DNA of 15,755 bases, taken from the NCBI GenBank assembly GCA_012727625.1, contig JAAYGP010000130.1:1-15755 (forward strand), given 5' to 3'. This document shows positions 1 to 6,988 of the stretch, one piece after another; the first letter of the stretch is position 1, and each line of letters starts with the position of its first letter. The notes below the pieces were generated by a model, which saw only the letters and a list, made by a program, of their open reading frames with translations, had not been told where the DNA came from and made no database searches. The position numbers and the translations under genes were made by a program. Origin of the DNA: Clostridiaceae bacterium (GTDB lineage Bacteria; Bacillota; Clostridia; DSM-8532).

Positions 1-1451
1 AAACCGGAAAGCGGCCTCTTTTTCATATAAACGCCAATATATAATCCTCCATCTCTTATTTTTCTTATATCAAATAGTTTTTCATATATGTTCTCCATCT
101 GCTTTTTTGTTTCATTATCAGGTTTCCATGGATTAATTGCGTACGGAACAATTATGGTATTGGATAAATTGTAGTATGTTTTGATAATGTTAATTGATTC
201 CTGATTCTGAAAAGGAAAAGACAACCAGGTGTTTTTATCCTCAAGTATGCTTTGGTATTTTTTGATTATCGTACCAATCCTGTTTATTTTCCAGTCCGCC
301 CCGGGAGATACTATAAGCCTGACATCACTGCGCTTCATATCCGGAATAACATACTCATCAAGCACACCATGATCCAGAAGAATATAGTCATAATCAGCCC
401 TATTGAAGCTTTCTGCTTTTTCAGCTCCCATGGACGGGAAAATAGTCAGGCCACGGATTTGGAAGTAACCGGTTTTCAATACCTGGTTTTTTTTCGTTAC
501 CAAATCACAAAGACATTGAAAGTCACTATTTCCACAGCAATCCAGAACAGCGGTTTTAAATCCGCTGTTTTGAAGCCACATACCAAACAAAAAGCAAAGG
601 TGTGTTACTCCCGCTCCGCTTTGGGTTCCTGAAACAGAAATTTCAACCGCATTTTTTCCTATGGCTTTAAATTTTTGCATAGGTTTATTGGAAATTGATT
701 GTAATTCATTCTTTATTTCATAAAAATTCAGATAGCGTTGTTCCGGATCCTTAGCGGAACATTTTAGTATTATTGAGCTGAATTCATCGGAAACGCCCGA
801 TCTTTTCAGAGTATCCTGCATCTCACTGTCGCTGCAGAAAGAGGGATGTTCTCCTGTAACCACGTGAAACATGGTCATACCAAAATTATAAATATCAGTT
901 CTTATATCGGTCTGACCAAAACCATATTGCTCGGGCGCGGCATATCCCGGCGTTCCAAGATAAACAGTATCATTTGTGCTTTCTTTCTTATAAAGCCTGG
1001 CAGTACCAAAATCAATGATTTTTATAATATTATCATGCAAAACTATAATATTTGACGGCTTAAGATCCCTGTATATAATAGGCTCCGAAATGCAGGTATG
1101 TAGATAGAGCAGTGCGTCTGTAATCTGCAAAGCCCAATCAATGGCAATACTTTCTTCAATTCTCCCTTTTTCCGTAATTAACTCTAAAAGATTCGGACCG
1201 TCATAATAATCAAACACAAAAATATTCTCTTTATTTTCTGAGATTACATCAACTAAACGCGGAAATGCGGGATGATTAATATTTTTCAGAATGTCAAGCT
1301 CCCATTGTGTGTTCATATCCAGTGAGCTTACGAATTTCAAAGCCCAAGGTGTTTTTAAATGAATGTGAAAAGCTTTATATACTTCACCCGAACCACCCTC
1401 ACCCAATTTTTCCGTGATACGGTATCTGTTATTTATAATTCTCCCTGTCAT
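1..1451 (-). CDS. Ser/Thr protein kinase fused to CpaE/MinD-like domain (3' end outside window)
   Basis: The frame is open from ATG at 1451 to the left edge, giving 483 codons without a stop; the C-terminus is missing. A GAGGA ribosome binding site sits just upstream. Residues 10 to about 255 are a Hanks-type kinase: glycine loop LGEGGSGEVYKA (16-27), ATP lysine K39, probable helix-C glutamate E51, catalytic loop YRDLKPSN (D129, K131, N134), DFG at 147-149 and APE at 172-174. All catalytic residues are present, so an active kinase is expected. From about 265 a second domain begins with a P-loop-like strand and turn, SVSGTQSGAGVTHL, followed by AVLDCC and DYDYILLDHG. This layout resembles the CpaE/MinD/ParA family, but the Walker lysine is absent. 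No membrane segment or PASTA repeat is seen in the visible part, so it is probably cytoplasmic. The kinase call is firm; the second domain rests on motif pattern alone. Confidence 0.88.
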   Translation of the reverse strand, partial: MTGRIINNRYRITEKLGEGGSGEVYKAFHIHLKTPWALKFVSSLDMNTQWELDILKNINHPAFPRLVDVISENKENIFVFDYYDGPNLLELITEKGRIEESIAIDWALQITDALLYLHTCISEPIIYRDLKPSNIIVLHDNIIKIIDFGTARLYKKESTNDTVYLGTPGYAAPEQYGFGQTDIRTDIYNFGMTMFHVVTGEHPSFCSDSEMQDTLKRSGVSDEFSSIILKCSAKDPEQRYLNFYEIKNELQSISNKPMQKFKAIGKNAVEISVSGTQSGAGVTHLCFLFGMWLQNSGFKTAVLDCCGNSDFQCLCDLVTKKNQVLKTGYFQIRGLTIFPSMGAEKAESFNRADYDYILLDHGVLDEYVIPDMKRSDVRLIVSPGADWKINRIGTIIKKYQSILEDKNTWLSFPFQNQESINIIKTYYNLSNTIIVPYAINPWKPDNETKKQMENIYEKLFDIRKIRDGGLYIGVYMKKRPLSG

Positions 1452-1827
1452 AAGTTCCTCACATCCAAAAAATCTAGAATTTAACGGTAAAATGTTTCAA
1501 GAGCACCCTGCAATTGATAATATAAAACATTTTAATACAATTAATGCAAATTTACAATACTTAGAATGGGATATTATGAATAAAATAATGATTTGTTGCC
1601 TAAATTGTCTGATATTTTATGTAAACAGAAAAAATAAAGCCGGAATGTTCGCTTTGAAAATCTGTATTGGAAGTTGTTTCATCAAAAATCAGATACTCAG
1701 ACATGGCGAATTTAAGGCACGTAATAATTTCATACGGCCGATTCTCCTTCATAAACGAATAGAGCGCAAAAAACGCAGAAAATCCAGGCAAATGTGAAAT
1801 CTATTCAAAAAATACTTATAAAAATCG
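1452..1827. other. intergenic region with no convincing gene
   Basis: This AT-rich stretch separates yjbQ from the kinase gene. A 63-codon minus frame at 1600-1791 opens with TTG, has no ribosome binding site and resembles nothing I recognise. A shorter ATG inside it also lacks a properly placed site. Apart from the candidate kinase promoter nothing else stands out, and no clear terminator for yjbQ is visible. Confidence 0.5.
1529..1557 (-). promoter_or_regulatory. candidate SigA-type promoter for the kinase gene
   Basis: On the minus strand TTGTAA (1552-1557) and TAAAAT (1529-1534) are separated by 17 bases, about 70 bases upstream of the kinase start codon. The -10 matches five of six consensus bases and the -35 four of six. 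The surroundings are very AT-rich, so a chance match is possible. Confidence 0.35.
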
Positions 1828-2244
1828 TTATTCCCCAATTATTTTAACAAGAACACGCTTTCTTCTTTTCCCGTCAAATTCCCCATAGAATATTTGCTCC
1901 CAAGGTCCGAAATCCAGTTTGCCGTCTGTAATTGCCACTACCACTTCCCTGCCCATAATCGTACGCTTAAGATGAGCGTCGGCATTGTCCTCAAAACCAT
2001 TATGGGCATATTGACTGTATGGCTTTTCGGGTGCAAGTTTTTCAAGAAACCTTTCAAAATCCTGATGCAATCCGCTTTCATCATCATTAATAAATACACT
2101 TGCTGTAATATGCATGGCATTACAGAGGAGCAACCCCTCCTTTATTCCGCTCTCGCGGATACATTGCTCGATTTGCGGTGTGATATTGATAAATTCACGC
2201 CTTTTTCCGGTTTCAAACCATAACTCTTTTCTGTAGCTTTTCAT
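1828..2244 (-). CDS. yjbQ: YjbQ/UPF0047 family protein
   Basis: A 138-residue protein covering the whole length of the YjbQ (UPF0047) family, a small cytosolic beta-sandwich family. It carries the family hallmarks: an AMHITASVFIND segment (H45), YAHN (H81), the NADAHLKRTIMGRE motif (H91) and the C-terminal run AITDGKLDFGPWEQIFYGEF (D107), ending in a basic stretch and KIIGE. The conserved histidines suggest a metal or phosphate site. Members have been described as secondary thiamine-phosphate synthase-like enzymes, but the physiological role is poorly settled, so I assign the family and not a reaction. ATG at 2244 follows a strong AGGAGGTAAT site. It appears to be a single-gene unit between the decayed rsm22-like locus and the kinase gene. 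Confidence 0.92.
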   Translation of the reverse strand: MKSYRKELWFETGKRREFINITPQIEQCIRESGIKEGLLLCNAMHITASVFINDDESGLHQDFERFLEKLAPEKPYSQYAHNGFEDNADAHLKRTIMGREVVVAITDGKLDFGPWEQIFYGEFDGKRRKRVLVKIIGE

Positions 2245-2377
2245 AATTATATTACCTCCTGATGTTGATATCCCTGCCCTGAAATCGATAGATTCCTGTC
2301 AATTGTGCCGACTTTCAACTGATAATCAGATATAATACTTATTATAAAGCGAAATAAATTGTTCTAATATTGGTACT

Positions 2378-2756
2378 TTATTTTAATACCATATTTAAGG
2401 GCAATTCGATTTCATCACCACATTTTGCTTTCTTCGCAGTTTTATAAATTTCACCGTTTCTTTTTGAAATGGTGATTTGTTTTATTCCTTCTTTTGTGCA
2501 AACTTTAAGTCTCAATGGATTCCATACTATCCAGCGTGTATTTCAGCGCAGAACAGACGGCACCGAATGTAGCCGGCATTCTTGACACTGCGTATGCCAA
2601 TGCTTCATTACGGCTTTGAATAAAATGTATTCCAGGTTGCCTGTCTTTGCCCCGATACCTCAGGCTTATATCCTGTGCTGAATTTACCAGTTCTTCATGA
2701 CTAACGGAACTTAATTCATTATTCACAGCAATTTGCAATTTTTCAGGAAGTATCAT
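2378..2756 (-). pseudogene. Rsm22-type methyltransferase remnant, catalytic middle deleted
   Basis: Two pieces of one gene lie back to back. The first, from ATG at 2756 (AAGGTGA site) to a stop at 2505, encodes 83 residues that match the N-terminus of bacterial Rsm22-like proteins, including ISLRYR and EALAYAVSRMPATFGAV. The second, from about 2515 to TAA at 2378 in another frame, encodes LRLKVCTKEGIKQITISKR followed by a YKTAKKAKCGD segment. This matches the Rsm22 C-terminus, usually [LV]CTxEG, ITVSKR and a final WGD. The central 200 or so residues, which carry the SAM-binding glycine motif and the cysteine cluster, are absent from the window. The TTG at 2515 is one base out of phase with the first frame, so no fused protein can form. 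Full-length relatives are putative ribosomal small-subunit methyltransferases. The gene appears inactivated by internal deletion; an assembly error is the main alternative. Confidence 0.78.
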
Positions 2757-2880
2757 AAATTCACCTTGTGTATTTCTGTATGTAATATATAATCTGCCAT
2801 ATCAATGAAAATGATTATTTTATGCCGATATATAAGTTTATAAAACAAAAACACCTTAATTATATCGTATAAATGCTTAA

Positions 2881-2915
2881 CAAAAACGCCCTGAGATGAT
2901 GCAGTCCCAGAGCGC
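2881..2915 (-). terminator. Rho-independent terminator of the rpsB-frr cluster
   Basis: On the minus strand a 10-bp stem (CGCTCTGGGA with TCTCAGGGCG, two G-U pairs) closes an 8-base loop and is followed by TTTTTG. It lies 16 bases past the stop codon of the small gene after frr, where the translation cluster should end. Confidence 0.8.
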
Positions 2916-2930
2916 GGAAAACAATAACAA

Positions 2931-3131
2931 CTATGGATTGCACACCAACACTTTCAGGCGGGACAAATCATCATCCCATTTTGCCATAATCACCCTTGAA
3001 CCGTCGCTGTAATTCCTGTTTGAAAGTCTTGGCGCAGATGTCATTATTATTTCATAATCCAAAATACCTTCTTTTTTTAAAACATCCATGGCCTCTTTAA
3101 GCGGCATGCCGGTTAAAAATAAATGATCCAT
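2931..3131 (-). CDS. small unknown protein coupled to frr
   Basis: A 66-residue protein I do not recognise. The chosen start is ATG at 3131, one base after the frr stop codon, with GGAAG in the end of frr as ribosome binding site; an in-frame ATG 24 bases upstream (3155) lies inside frr and is less likely. The sequence reads as a compact soluble alpha/beta fold: a helix in GMPLKEAMDVLKKEGI, a strand (YEIIMTSAP), a basic polar turn (RLSNRNYSDGSR) and a final strand pair ending VLVCNP. It has no signal peptide or membrane segment. The alternation faintly recalls a PASTA domain, but this is weak. Tight coupling to frr and the terminator right behind it indicate that it is co-transcribed with the translation genes. 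Confidence 0.7.
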   Translation of the reverse strand: MDHLFLTGMPLKEAMDVLKKEGILDYEIIMTSAPRLSNRNYSDGSRVIMAKWDDDLSRLKVLVCNP

Positions 3132-3132
3132 A

Positions 3133-3687
3133 TTACACTTCCATAATCTCATCAATTTTGGCGGCTACAATCTTATCGATATCAGATATGTAACCATCGG
3201 TAATTTCCTGTATTTCTTTTTCACATACCTTTAAATCGTCCTCAGTGATCTCACTGTTCTTTTTCATTTTTTTGTATTGCTCAATGGCATCCCGGCGTAC
3301 CTGGCGAATGGCTACTTTTGCATTCTCACCGTTCTTTTTTACACCTTTGGTTAATTCAATACGACGCTCCTCTGTAAGAGGCGGGAATACAAGGCGAATT
3401 GATTTTCCGTCATTGCTTGGATTAATTCCAATATTTGATGCTTGACTGGCTTTTTCAATACCTGACAATATTTTGGCATCCCATGGCTGAATAACAATCT
3501 GTCGGGCTTCAGGAATAGTTATGTTTGCAAGTTGGTTAATCGGAGTTGGAACGCCATAATATTCGACTGTTATTTTATCAAGCAAACGCGGGTTTGCTCT
3601 TCCAGCCCGAATAGAAGCAAGTTCCTCTTTCATAACGCTTATTGTTTTGTCCATTTTGGCCTTTACATTTTTGTAATCCTGATCCAT
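3133..3687 (-). CDS. frr: ribosome recycling factor
   Basis: A 184-residue protein of the usual length for RRF, which with EF-G splits post-termination 70S complexes. Diagnostic segments include the N-terminal helix with LASIRAGRANPRLLD, then VEYYGVPTPINQLANI, the strand with ARQIVIQPWD, and the long helical C-terminal part with RRIELTKGVKK, KVAIRQVRRDA and a final IDKIVAAKIDEIMEV. ATG at 3687 has an AAGGAGGT site overlapping the pyrH stop codon, so translation is coupled to pyrH. The order rpsB-tsf-pyrH-frr is the classic bacterial one; the uppS-cdsA genes that often follow are replaced here by a small unknown gene. Confidence 0.98.
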   Translation of the reverse strand: MDQDYKNVKAKMDKTISVMKEELASIRAGRANPRLLDKITVEYYGVPTPINQLANITIPEARQIVIQPWDAKILSGIEKASQASNIGINPSNDGKSIRLVFPPLTEERRIELTKGVKKNGENAKVAIRQVRRDAIEQYKKMKKNSEITEDDLKVCEKEIQEITDGYISDIDKIVAAKIDEIMEV

Positions 3688-3689
3688 GA

Positions 3690-4403
3690 TTATACCTCCT
3701 TAGCAATATAGGTTCCTATATTTTCTCCAGTAAGCACTTTTATAATATTAACCGGTTCCTTAATGCTGAACACTATTACAGGAATATTATTATCCATACA
3801 CAGCGTTGACGCTGTGGAATCCATTACACCCAGTTGACGGTTCAGTATGTCCATATATGATATTCTATCAAATTTCAAAGCATTTGTGTTAATTTTCGGG
3901 TCTGAATCATAAACCGCATCCACATTTTTTGCAAGCAAAATTGCCTCGGCATCTATTTCAGCCGCCCTCAGCGCTGCGGCAGTATCAGTTGTAAAGAAAG
4001 GATTCCCCGTGCCACAGGCAAAAATAACAACACGTTTTTTCTCAAGGTGCCTGACTGCACGACCGCGGATGTAAGGTTCCGCAATTCTTCTCATATCAAT
4101 GGCAGTCTGAACTCTTGTGGGTACTCCTTTTGATTCAAGAGCATCCTGAAGAGCAAGGGCGTTAATAACGGTTGCCAGCATTCCCATATGATCCGCCGTT
4201 GTTCTGTCCATACCGACCACTGAACGTCCACGCCAGAAATTACCACCACCAACTACCACGGCAATTTCCACGCCCATATCAACCGCATCCTTAATGGATG
4301 AACATATATCTTCAAGCATTTTCCGGTCAATGCCGAAACCATTATCAGCCGCAAGAGCTTCTCCACTAACTTTTAATAAAACACGCCTGTATTTTAGCTG
4401 CAT
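3690..4403 (-). CDS. pyrH: UMP kinase
   Basis: A 237-residue amino-acid-kinase-fold enzyme that converts UMP and ATP to UDP, the first committed phosphorylation toward UTP and CTP. It shows the family layout: KVSGEAL near the N-terminus (phosphate binding), VVVGGGNFWRG around residues 50-60, the DRTTADHMGMLATVINALAL helix, TRVQTAIDMRRIAEPYIR, and the nucleotide-binding CGTGNPFFTTDTAAALRA followed by LLAKNVDAVYDSDP. Length is normal for hexameric bacterial PyrH. ATG at 4403 follows a GGAGGAG site. A strong hairpin separates it from tsf, so its expression relative to rpsB-tsf may depend on read-through or on a promoter I could not identify. Confidence 0.98.
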   Translation of the reverse strand: MQLKYRRVLLKVSGEALAADNGFGIDRKMLEDICSSIKDAVDMGVEIAVVVGGGNFWRGRSVVGMDRTTADHMGMLATVINALALQDALESKGVPTRVQTAIDMRRIAEPYIRGRAVRHLEKKRVVIFACGTGNPFFTTDTAAALRAAEIDAEAILLAKNVDAVYDSDPKINTNALKFDRISYMDILNRQLGVMDSTASTLCMDNNIPVIVFSIKEPVNIIKVLTGENIGTYIAKEV

Positions 4404-4436
4404 AGAACTCCTCCAATAAATAAAATTCCTTTAAAA

Positions 4437-4473
4437 AAGGAGTATATTAATATTTTTTATTAATATACTCCTT
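4437..4473 (-). terminator. strong hairpin terminator/attenuator between tsf and pyrH
   Basis: A perfect 16-bp inverted repeat (4437-4452 with 4458-4473, five-base loop) is followed on the minus strand by a run of six T. It lies 11 bases past the tsf stop codon and about 30 bases before the pyrH start, so it should end much of the rpsB-tsf transcription and lower pyrH-frr expression. Confidence 0.85.
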
Positions 4474-4484
4474 ATAAAACTGAA

Positions 4485-5135
4485 TCAGCCATTAACCTGT
4501 TTCATTACTTCCTCAGCGAAGTTATCTTCCCTTTTTTCCAGGCCTTCACCCATTTCATACCGCACAAACCGGCGGATACTTATTTTTTCTCCGATTAATG
4601 CAATTTTTTCATTAAGAACATCCTGAACTGTTTTGTCTGTATCCTTTATAAAAGGCTGTTCCAAAAGACATACTTCCTTGAAAAACTTTTCTATACGACC
4701 CGAAACCATTTTATCGGCAATATGTTCAGGTTTCCCCTCATTCATAGCCTGTACCTTCAGAATTTCTTTTTCCTTTTCAATAACTTCCTTTGGTACGTCT
4801 TCCCTTTGTACATATTGGGGACTGCTGGCGGCAATCTGCATTGCCATGTCCTTTACAAAAGAGCGGAATTCTTCATTTTTAGCCGCAAAATCGGTTTCTA
4901 TGTTAACTTCGACAAGAACGCCAATCCTGCCGCCGCCATGAATGTAAGCATCAACAATTCCTTCAGCTGCGATTCTTCCGGCTTTTTTTGCAACAGCAGC
5001 AAGACCTTTTTCTCTTAACAGTTCAACTGCTTTTTCCATGTCGCCATTGGTTTCAACAAGAGCTTTTTTACAATCCATCATTCCGGAACCGGTTCTTTCA
5101 CGGAGTTCCTTTACCATGCTCGCAGTAATTTCCAT
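4485..5135 (-). CDS. tsf: elongation factor Ts
   Basis: A 216-residue EF-Ts, the guanine nucleotide exchange factor for EF-Tu. The N-terminal UBA-like module is clear (MVKELRERTGSGMMDCKKAL, then NGDMEKAVELLREKGL), followed by the core strand VEVNIETDFAAKNEEF and a single shortened core with a C-terminal FVRYEMGEGLEKREDNFAEE. The protein is much shorter than the roughly 280-residue enterobacterial form and matches the compact type seen in clostridia and other lineages, so it is not truncated. ATG at 5135 has an AGGAGGAT site and lies 35 bases after rpsB. Confidence 0.97.
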   Translation of the reverse strand: MEITASMVKELRERTGSGMMDCKKALVETNGDMEKAVELLREKGLAAVAKKAGRIAAEGIVDAYIHGGGRIGVLVEVNIETDFAAKNEEFRSFVKDMAMQIAASSPQYVQREDVPKEVIEKEKEILKVQAMNEGKPEHIADKMVSGRIEKFFKEVCLLEQPFIKDTDKTVQDVLNEKIALIGEKISIRRFVRYEMGEGLEKREDNFAEEVMKQVNG

Positions 5136-5170
5136 TTATATTATCCTCCTATAATAAAACAATATTTCAA

Positions 5171-5974
5171 TTACTCTTTTTTTTCATCGTCAGCTTTATC
5201 TGTTTCATCATCAACAGGAACATCATCAATATCTATGTCACCAAGAGCAATTTCTTTATTCTCATCGGATGCGCCATTGCTTTCCGTCTGCTCTCCCTGC
5301 CTTGCTTCAAGAACCGCATCAGCCATTTTTGAAGCAATAAGCTTAACAGCACGTATTGCATCGTCGTTACCGGGAATAACATAGTCCACTTCATCAGGAT
5401 CACAGTTAGTATCTACAATTGCTACAATGGGAGTACCCAATTTTTTTGCTTCAAGAATGGCAGTTTTTTCCTTTTTGGGATCCACTACAAACAAAGCCGC
5501 CGGTGGTCTTTTCATGTCACGAATACCACCAAGATTAGCATCAAGCTTTTCCATTTCAAGTTTTAACTTGCTGACTTCTTTTTTGGGAAGAAGATCAAAA
5601 ATTCCTTCCTCCTGCATTTTCTGAAGCTCATTCAGCCGATCAATACGTTTGCGGATAGTTTTGAAATTGGTCAACATACCGCCCAACCAGCGGTTATTTA
5701 CATAAAACATACCGCATCTTTCAGCTTCCTGACGAATTGCGTCCTGAGCCTGCTTCTTTGTGCCAACGAAGAGAACATCCCCGCCTTCCATAACAACATC
5801 TCTCAGGAAATAGTAAGCTTCTTCAAGCTTTTTGACTGTTTTCTGCAAATCGATAATATAAATGCCGTTTCTTTCTGTGAAGATGTACTCAGCCATCTTA
5901 GGGTTCCATCTTCTTGTTTGATGACCAAAGTGGACACCAGCTTCCAGAAGCTGTTTCATTGAAATGACAGACAT
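5171..5974 (-). CDS. rpsB: 30S ribosomal protein S2
   Basis: A 267-residue S2 protein, a late-assembling small-subunit protein at the head-body junction. Recognisable segments are MKQLLEAGVHFGHQTRRWNP, the YIFTERNGIYIIDLQKT strand, VLFVGTKKQAQDAI, NNRWLGGMLTNFKTI and VVDTNCDPDEVDYVIPGNDD with IRAVKLI. The last 40 or so residues form a strongly acidic low-complexity tail (DIDIDDVPVDDETDKADDE), a common variable extension in clostridial S2. ATG at 5974 follows AGGAGGAT. A promoter at 6142-6170 and a foldable leader of about 160 nt precede it; S2 controls its own operon in some bacteria, so autoregulation is plausible but not shown. Confidence 0.98.
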   Translation of the reverse strand: MSVISMKQLLEAGVHFGHQTRRWNPKMAEYIFTERNGIYIIDLQKTVKKLEEAYYFLRDVVMEGGDVLFVGTKKQAQDAIRQEAERCGMFYVNNRWLGGMLTNFKTIRKRIDRLNELQKMQEEGIFDLLPKKEVSKLKLEMEKLDANLGGIRDMKRPPAALFVVDPKKEKTAILEAKKLGTPIVAIVDTNCDPDEVDYVIPGNDDAIRAVKLIASKMADAVLEARQGEQTESNGASDENKEIALGDIDIDDVPVDDETDKADDEKKE

Positions 5975-6000
5975 AATAAAATCCTCCTATGTTTACCCTC

Positions 6001-6120
6001 CGCAGTATTCAACTTTATGAAAAACCTTTGCAAACCTGGTTTTCAACCCTGTACCAGGCCGCAAAAAAAGCAGCAGCGCTGCGTTTTCCTATAAGGCACA
6101 TTTTCATAAATCGTACTGCG
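6001..6120 (-). promoter_or_regulatory. structured 5' leader of rpsB
   Basis: In the minus-strand transcript the 5' part (6114-6120, CGCAGTA) pairs perfectly with the 3' part (6001-6007, TACTGCG). A second 10-bp helix stacks inside it (6101-6110 with 6014-6023, TTTATGAAAA with TTTTCATAAA). Between the arms are a 6-bp CCTGGT/ACCAGG hairpin and a GCAGC-gct-GCTGC hairpin (6070-6082) followed directly by seven T, which resembles a small intrinsic terminator. The outer helix closes about 15 bases before the rpsB ribosome binding site. The pairing is visible; a role in autoregulation or attenuation is inferred, and I cannot assign it to a named RNA family. Confidence 0.65.
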
Positions 6121-6141
6121 TGTGTATTTTAATTCTAAAGT

Positions 6142-6170
6142 AGTATATCACACAAGTTTTAATTTATCAA
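6142..6170 (-). promoter_or_regulatory. SigA-type promoter of the rpsB operon
   Basis: TTGATA (6165-6170) and TATACT (6142-6147) are spaced by exactly 17 bases, with a TG one base upstream of the -10 (extended -10). Transcription would start near 6135, leaving a leader of about 160 nt before rpsB. It lies just downstream of the PII-like gene, from which no clear terminator separates it. Confidence 0.8.
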
Positions 6171-6280
6171 TATCAAGTTTTTTTCACCGGAAATTGTCCG
6201 GAACGCGGGTTGATTGGCCGGTTACGCCTCGTTTGCCCGGCTTAAGGTATAAAAAAAGCATGCCGGCTATTCTATGTCCC

Positions 6281-6988
6281 TTAGTCATTTTCATCATTGC
6301 TAGCCGGCTCAAAAAGCCCTCGGGCTTCCACAATTTGTTCCACAAATAAAATTCCTCTTCCGGGTTTATCCAGCTGAAGCTCCTGATATAATGCATTCAC
6401 TACTTTATCAATTAGTTCGCTCGGTGTCAGAATTAAAACCAGTTCCTTTTCCGGTTCGATTTCAACACCGAATAATTTTGTAGTAAACTCCGCACCGGCA
6501 CCGCGTCCATGCATGATTGTGCCACCCCTGACACCTGCCTTGCGCGCTATTTCCATAACATCTTCCGCCATACCCCGTTCAACAATTACTGTAAGTTTTT
6601 TATACATACAATCTTCCTCCATACCTTGCATGTCAATCAAGTCAATCTGCTCCTTGCTTATTTCCTGATTTGCCACGATAACCGGCGATATAAATGCAAT
6701 TCCATGTCCGGGTTCATCAAGCTGAAGCTCTTTGGTGTAATAATCCAGCATCTCTTTCGCCATTGCTTTATTCAGCAGAAAACTTACAATTTCCTTTTTC
6801 TGGTTTTTTATCCCCAGCAAATTCAATATCGTACTTTTTACAGTTCCTTTGCCAATGGTAACTATTCCTCCGCGGATACCTCTTTCCTTTGCTATACGCA
6901 CACATTTATGACATTGATGTTCACTAAAAATAAGTGTCAGGATCCGTGCCTGATTTTCTATGGTTAATTCATTTGCTTGCTTACTCAT
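6281..6988 (-). CDS. tandem PII-like signalling protein
   Basis: A 235-residue protein made of two PII-like (GlnB/GlnK-fold) units, about residues 14-104 and 129-222, joined by a charged linker. The units align: RIAKERGIRGGIVTIGKG with EIARKAGVRGGTIMHGRG, then LLGI with LFGVEIEPEKE, and LQLDEPGHGIAFI with LQLDKPGRGILFV. Classical PII is a trimer of single domains of about 112 residues, so two-domain chains need another assembly. The T-loop regions are short and lack the tyrosine uridylylated in enterobacterial GlnB. ATG at 6988 is preferred over an upstream TTG because GGAGGT lies four bases before it. The start overlaps the end of the DUF1538 gene by 8 bases, so the two are translationally coupled. 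By analogy with GlnK-AmtB and SbtB-SbtA it may gate the partner membrane protein in response to a nucleotide; this is inference. Confidence 0.85.
   Translation of the reverse strand: MSKQANELTIENQARILTLIFSEHQCHKCVRIAKERGIRGGIVTIGKGTVKSTILNLLGIKNQKKEIVSFLLNKAMAKEMLDYYTKELQLDEPGHGIAFISPVIVANQEISKEQIDLIDMQGMEEDCMYKKLTVIVERGMAEDVMEIARKAGVRGGTIMHGRGAGAEFTTKLFGVEIEPEKELVLILTPSELIDKVVNALYQELQLDKPGRGILFVEQIVEARGLFEPASNDEND

Noticed and set aside
252..1055. Plus-strand frames at 252-632 and 846-1055
   Set aside because: They lie antisense to the kinase frame, which carries all kinase motifs; they have no recognisable motifs or supported ribosome binding sites.
1600..1791. 63-codon minus-strand frame between yjbQ and the kinase gene
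   Set aside because: TTG start without a ribosome binding site, a stop codon four codons upstream and no recognisable features.
6171..6280. Short GC-rich hairpins (CCGGA/TCCGG and others) after the PII-like gene as a terminator
   Set aside because: The stems are five bases or fewer and no convincing T-run follows in the right place; read-through into the rpsB promoter region cannot be excluded.
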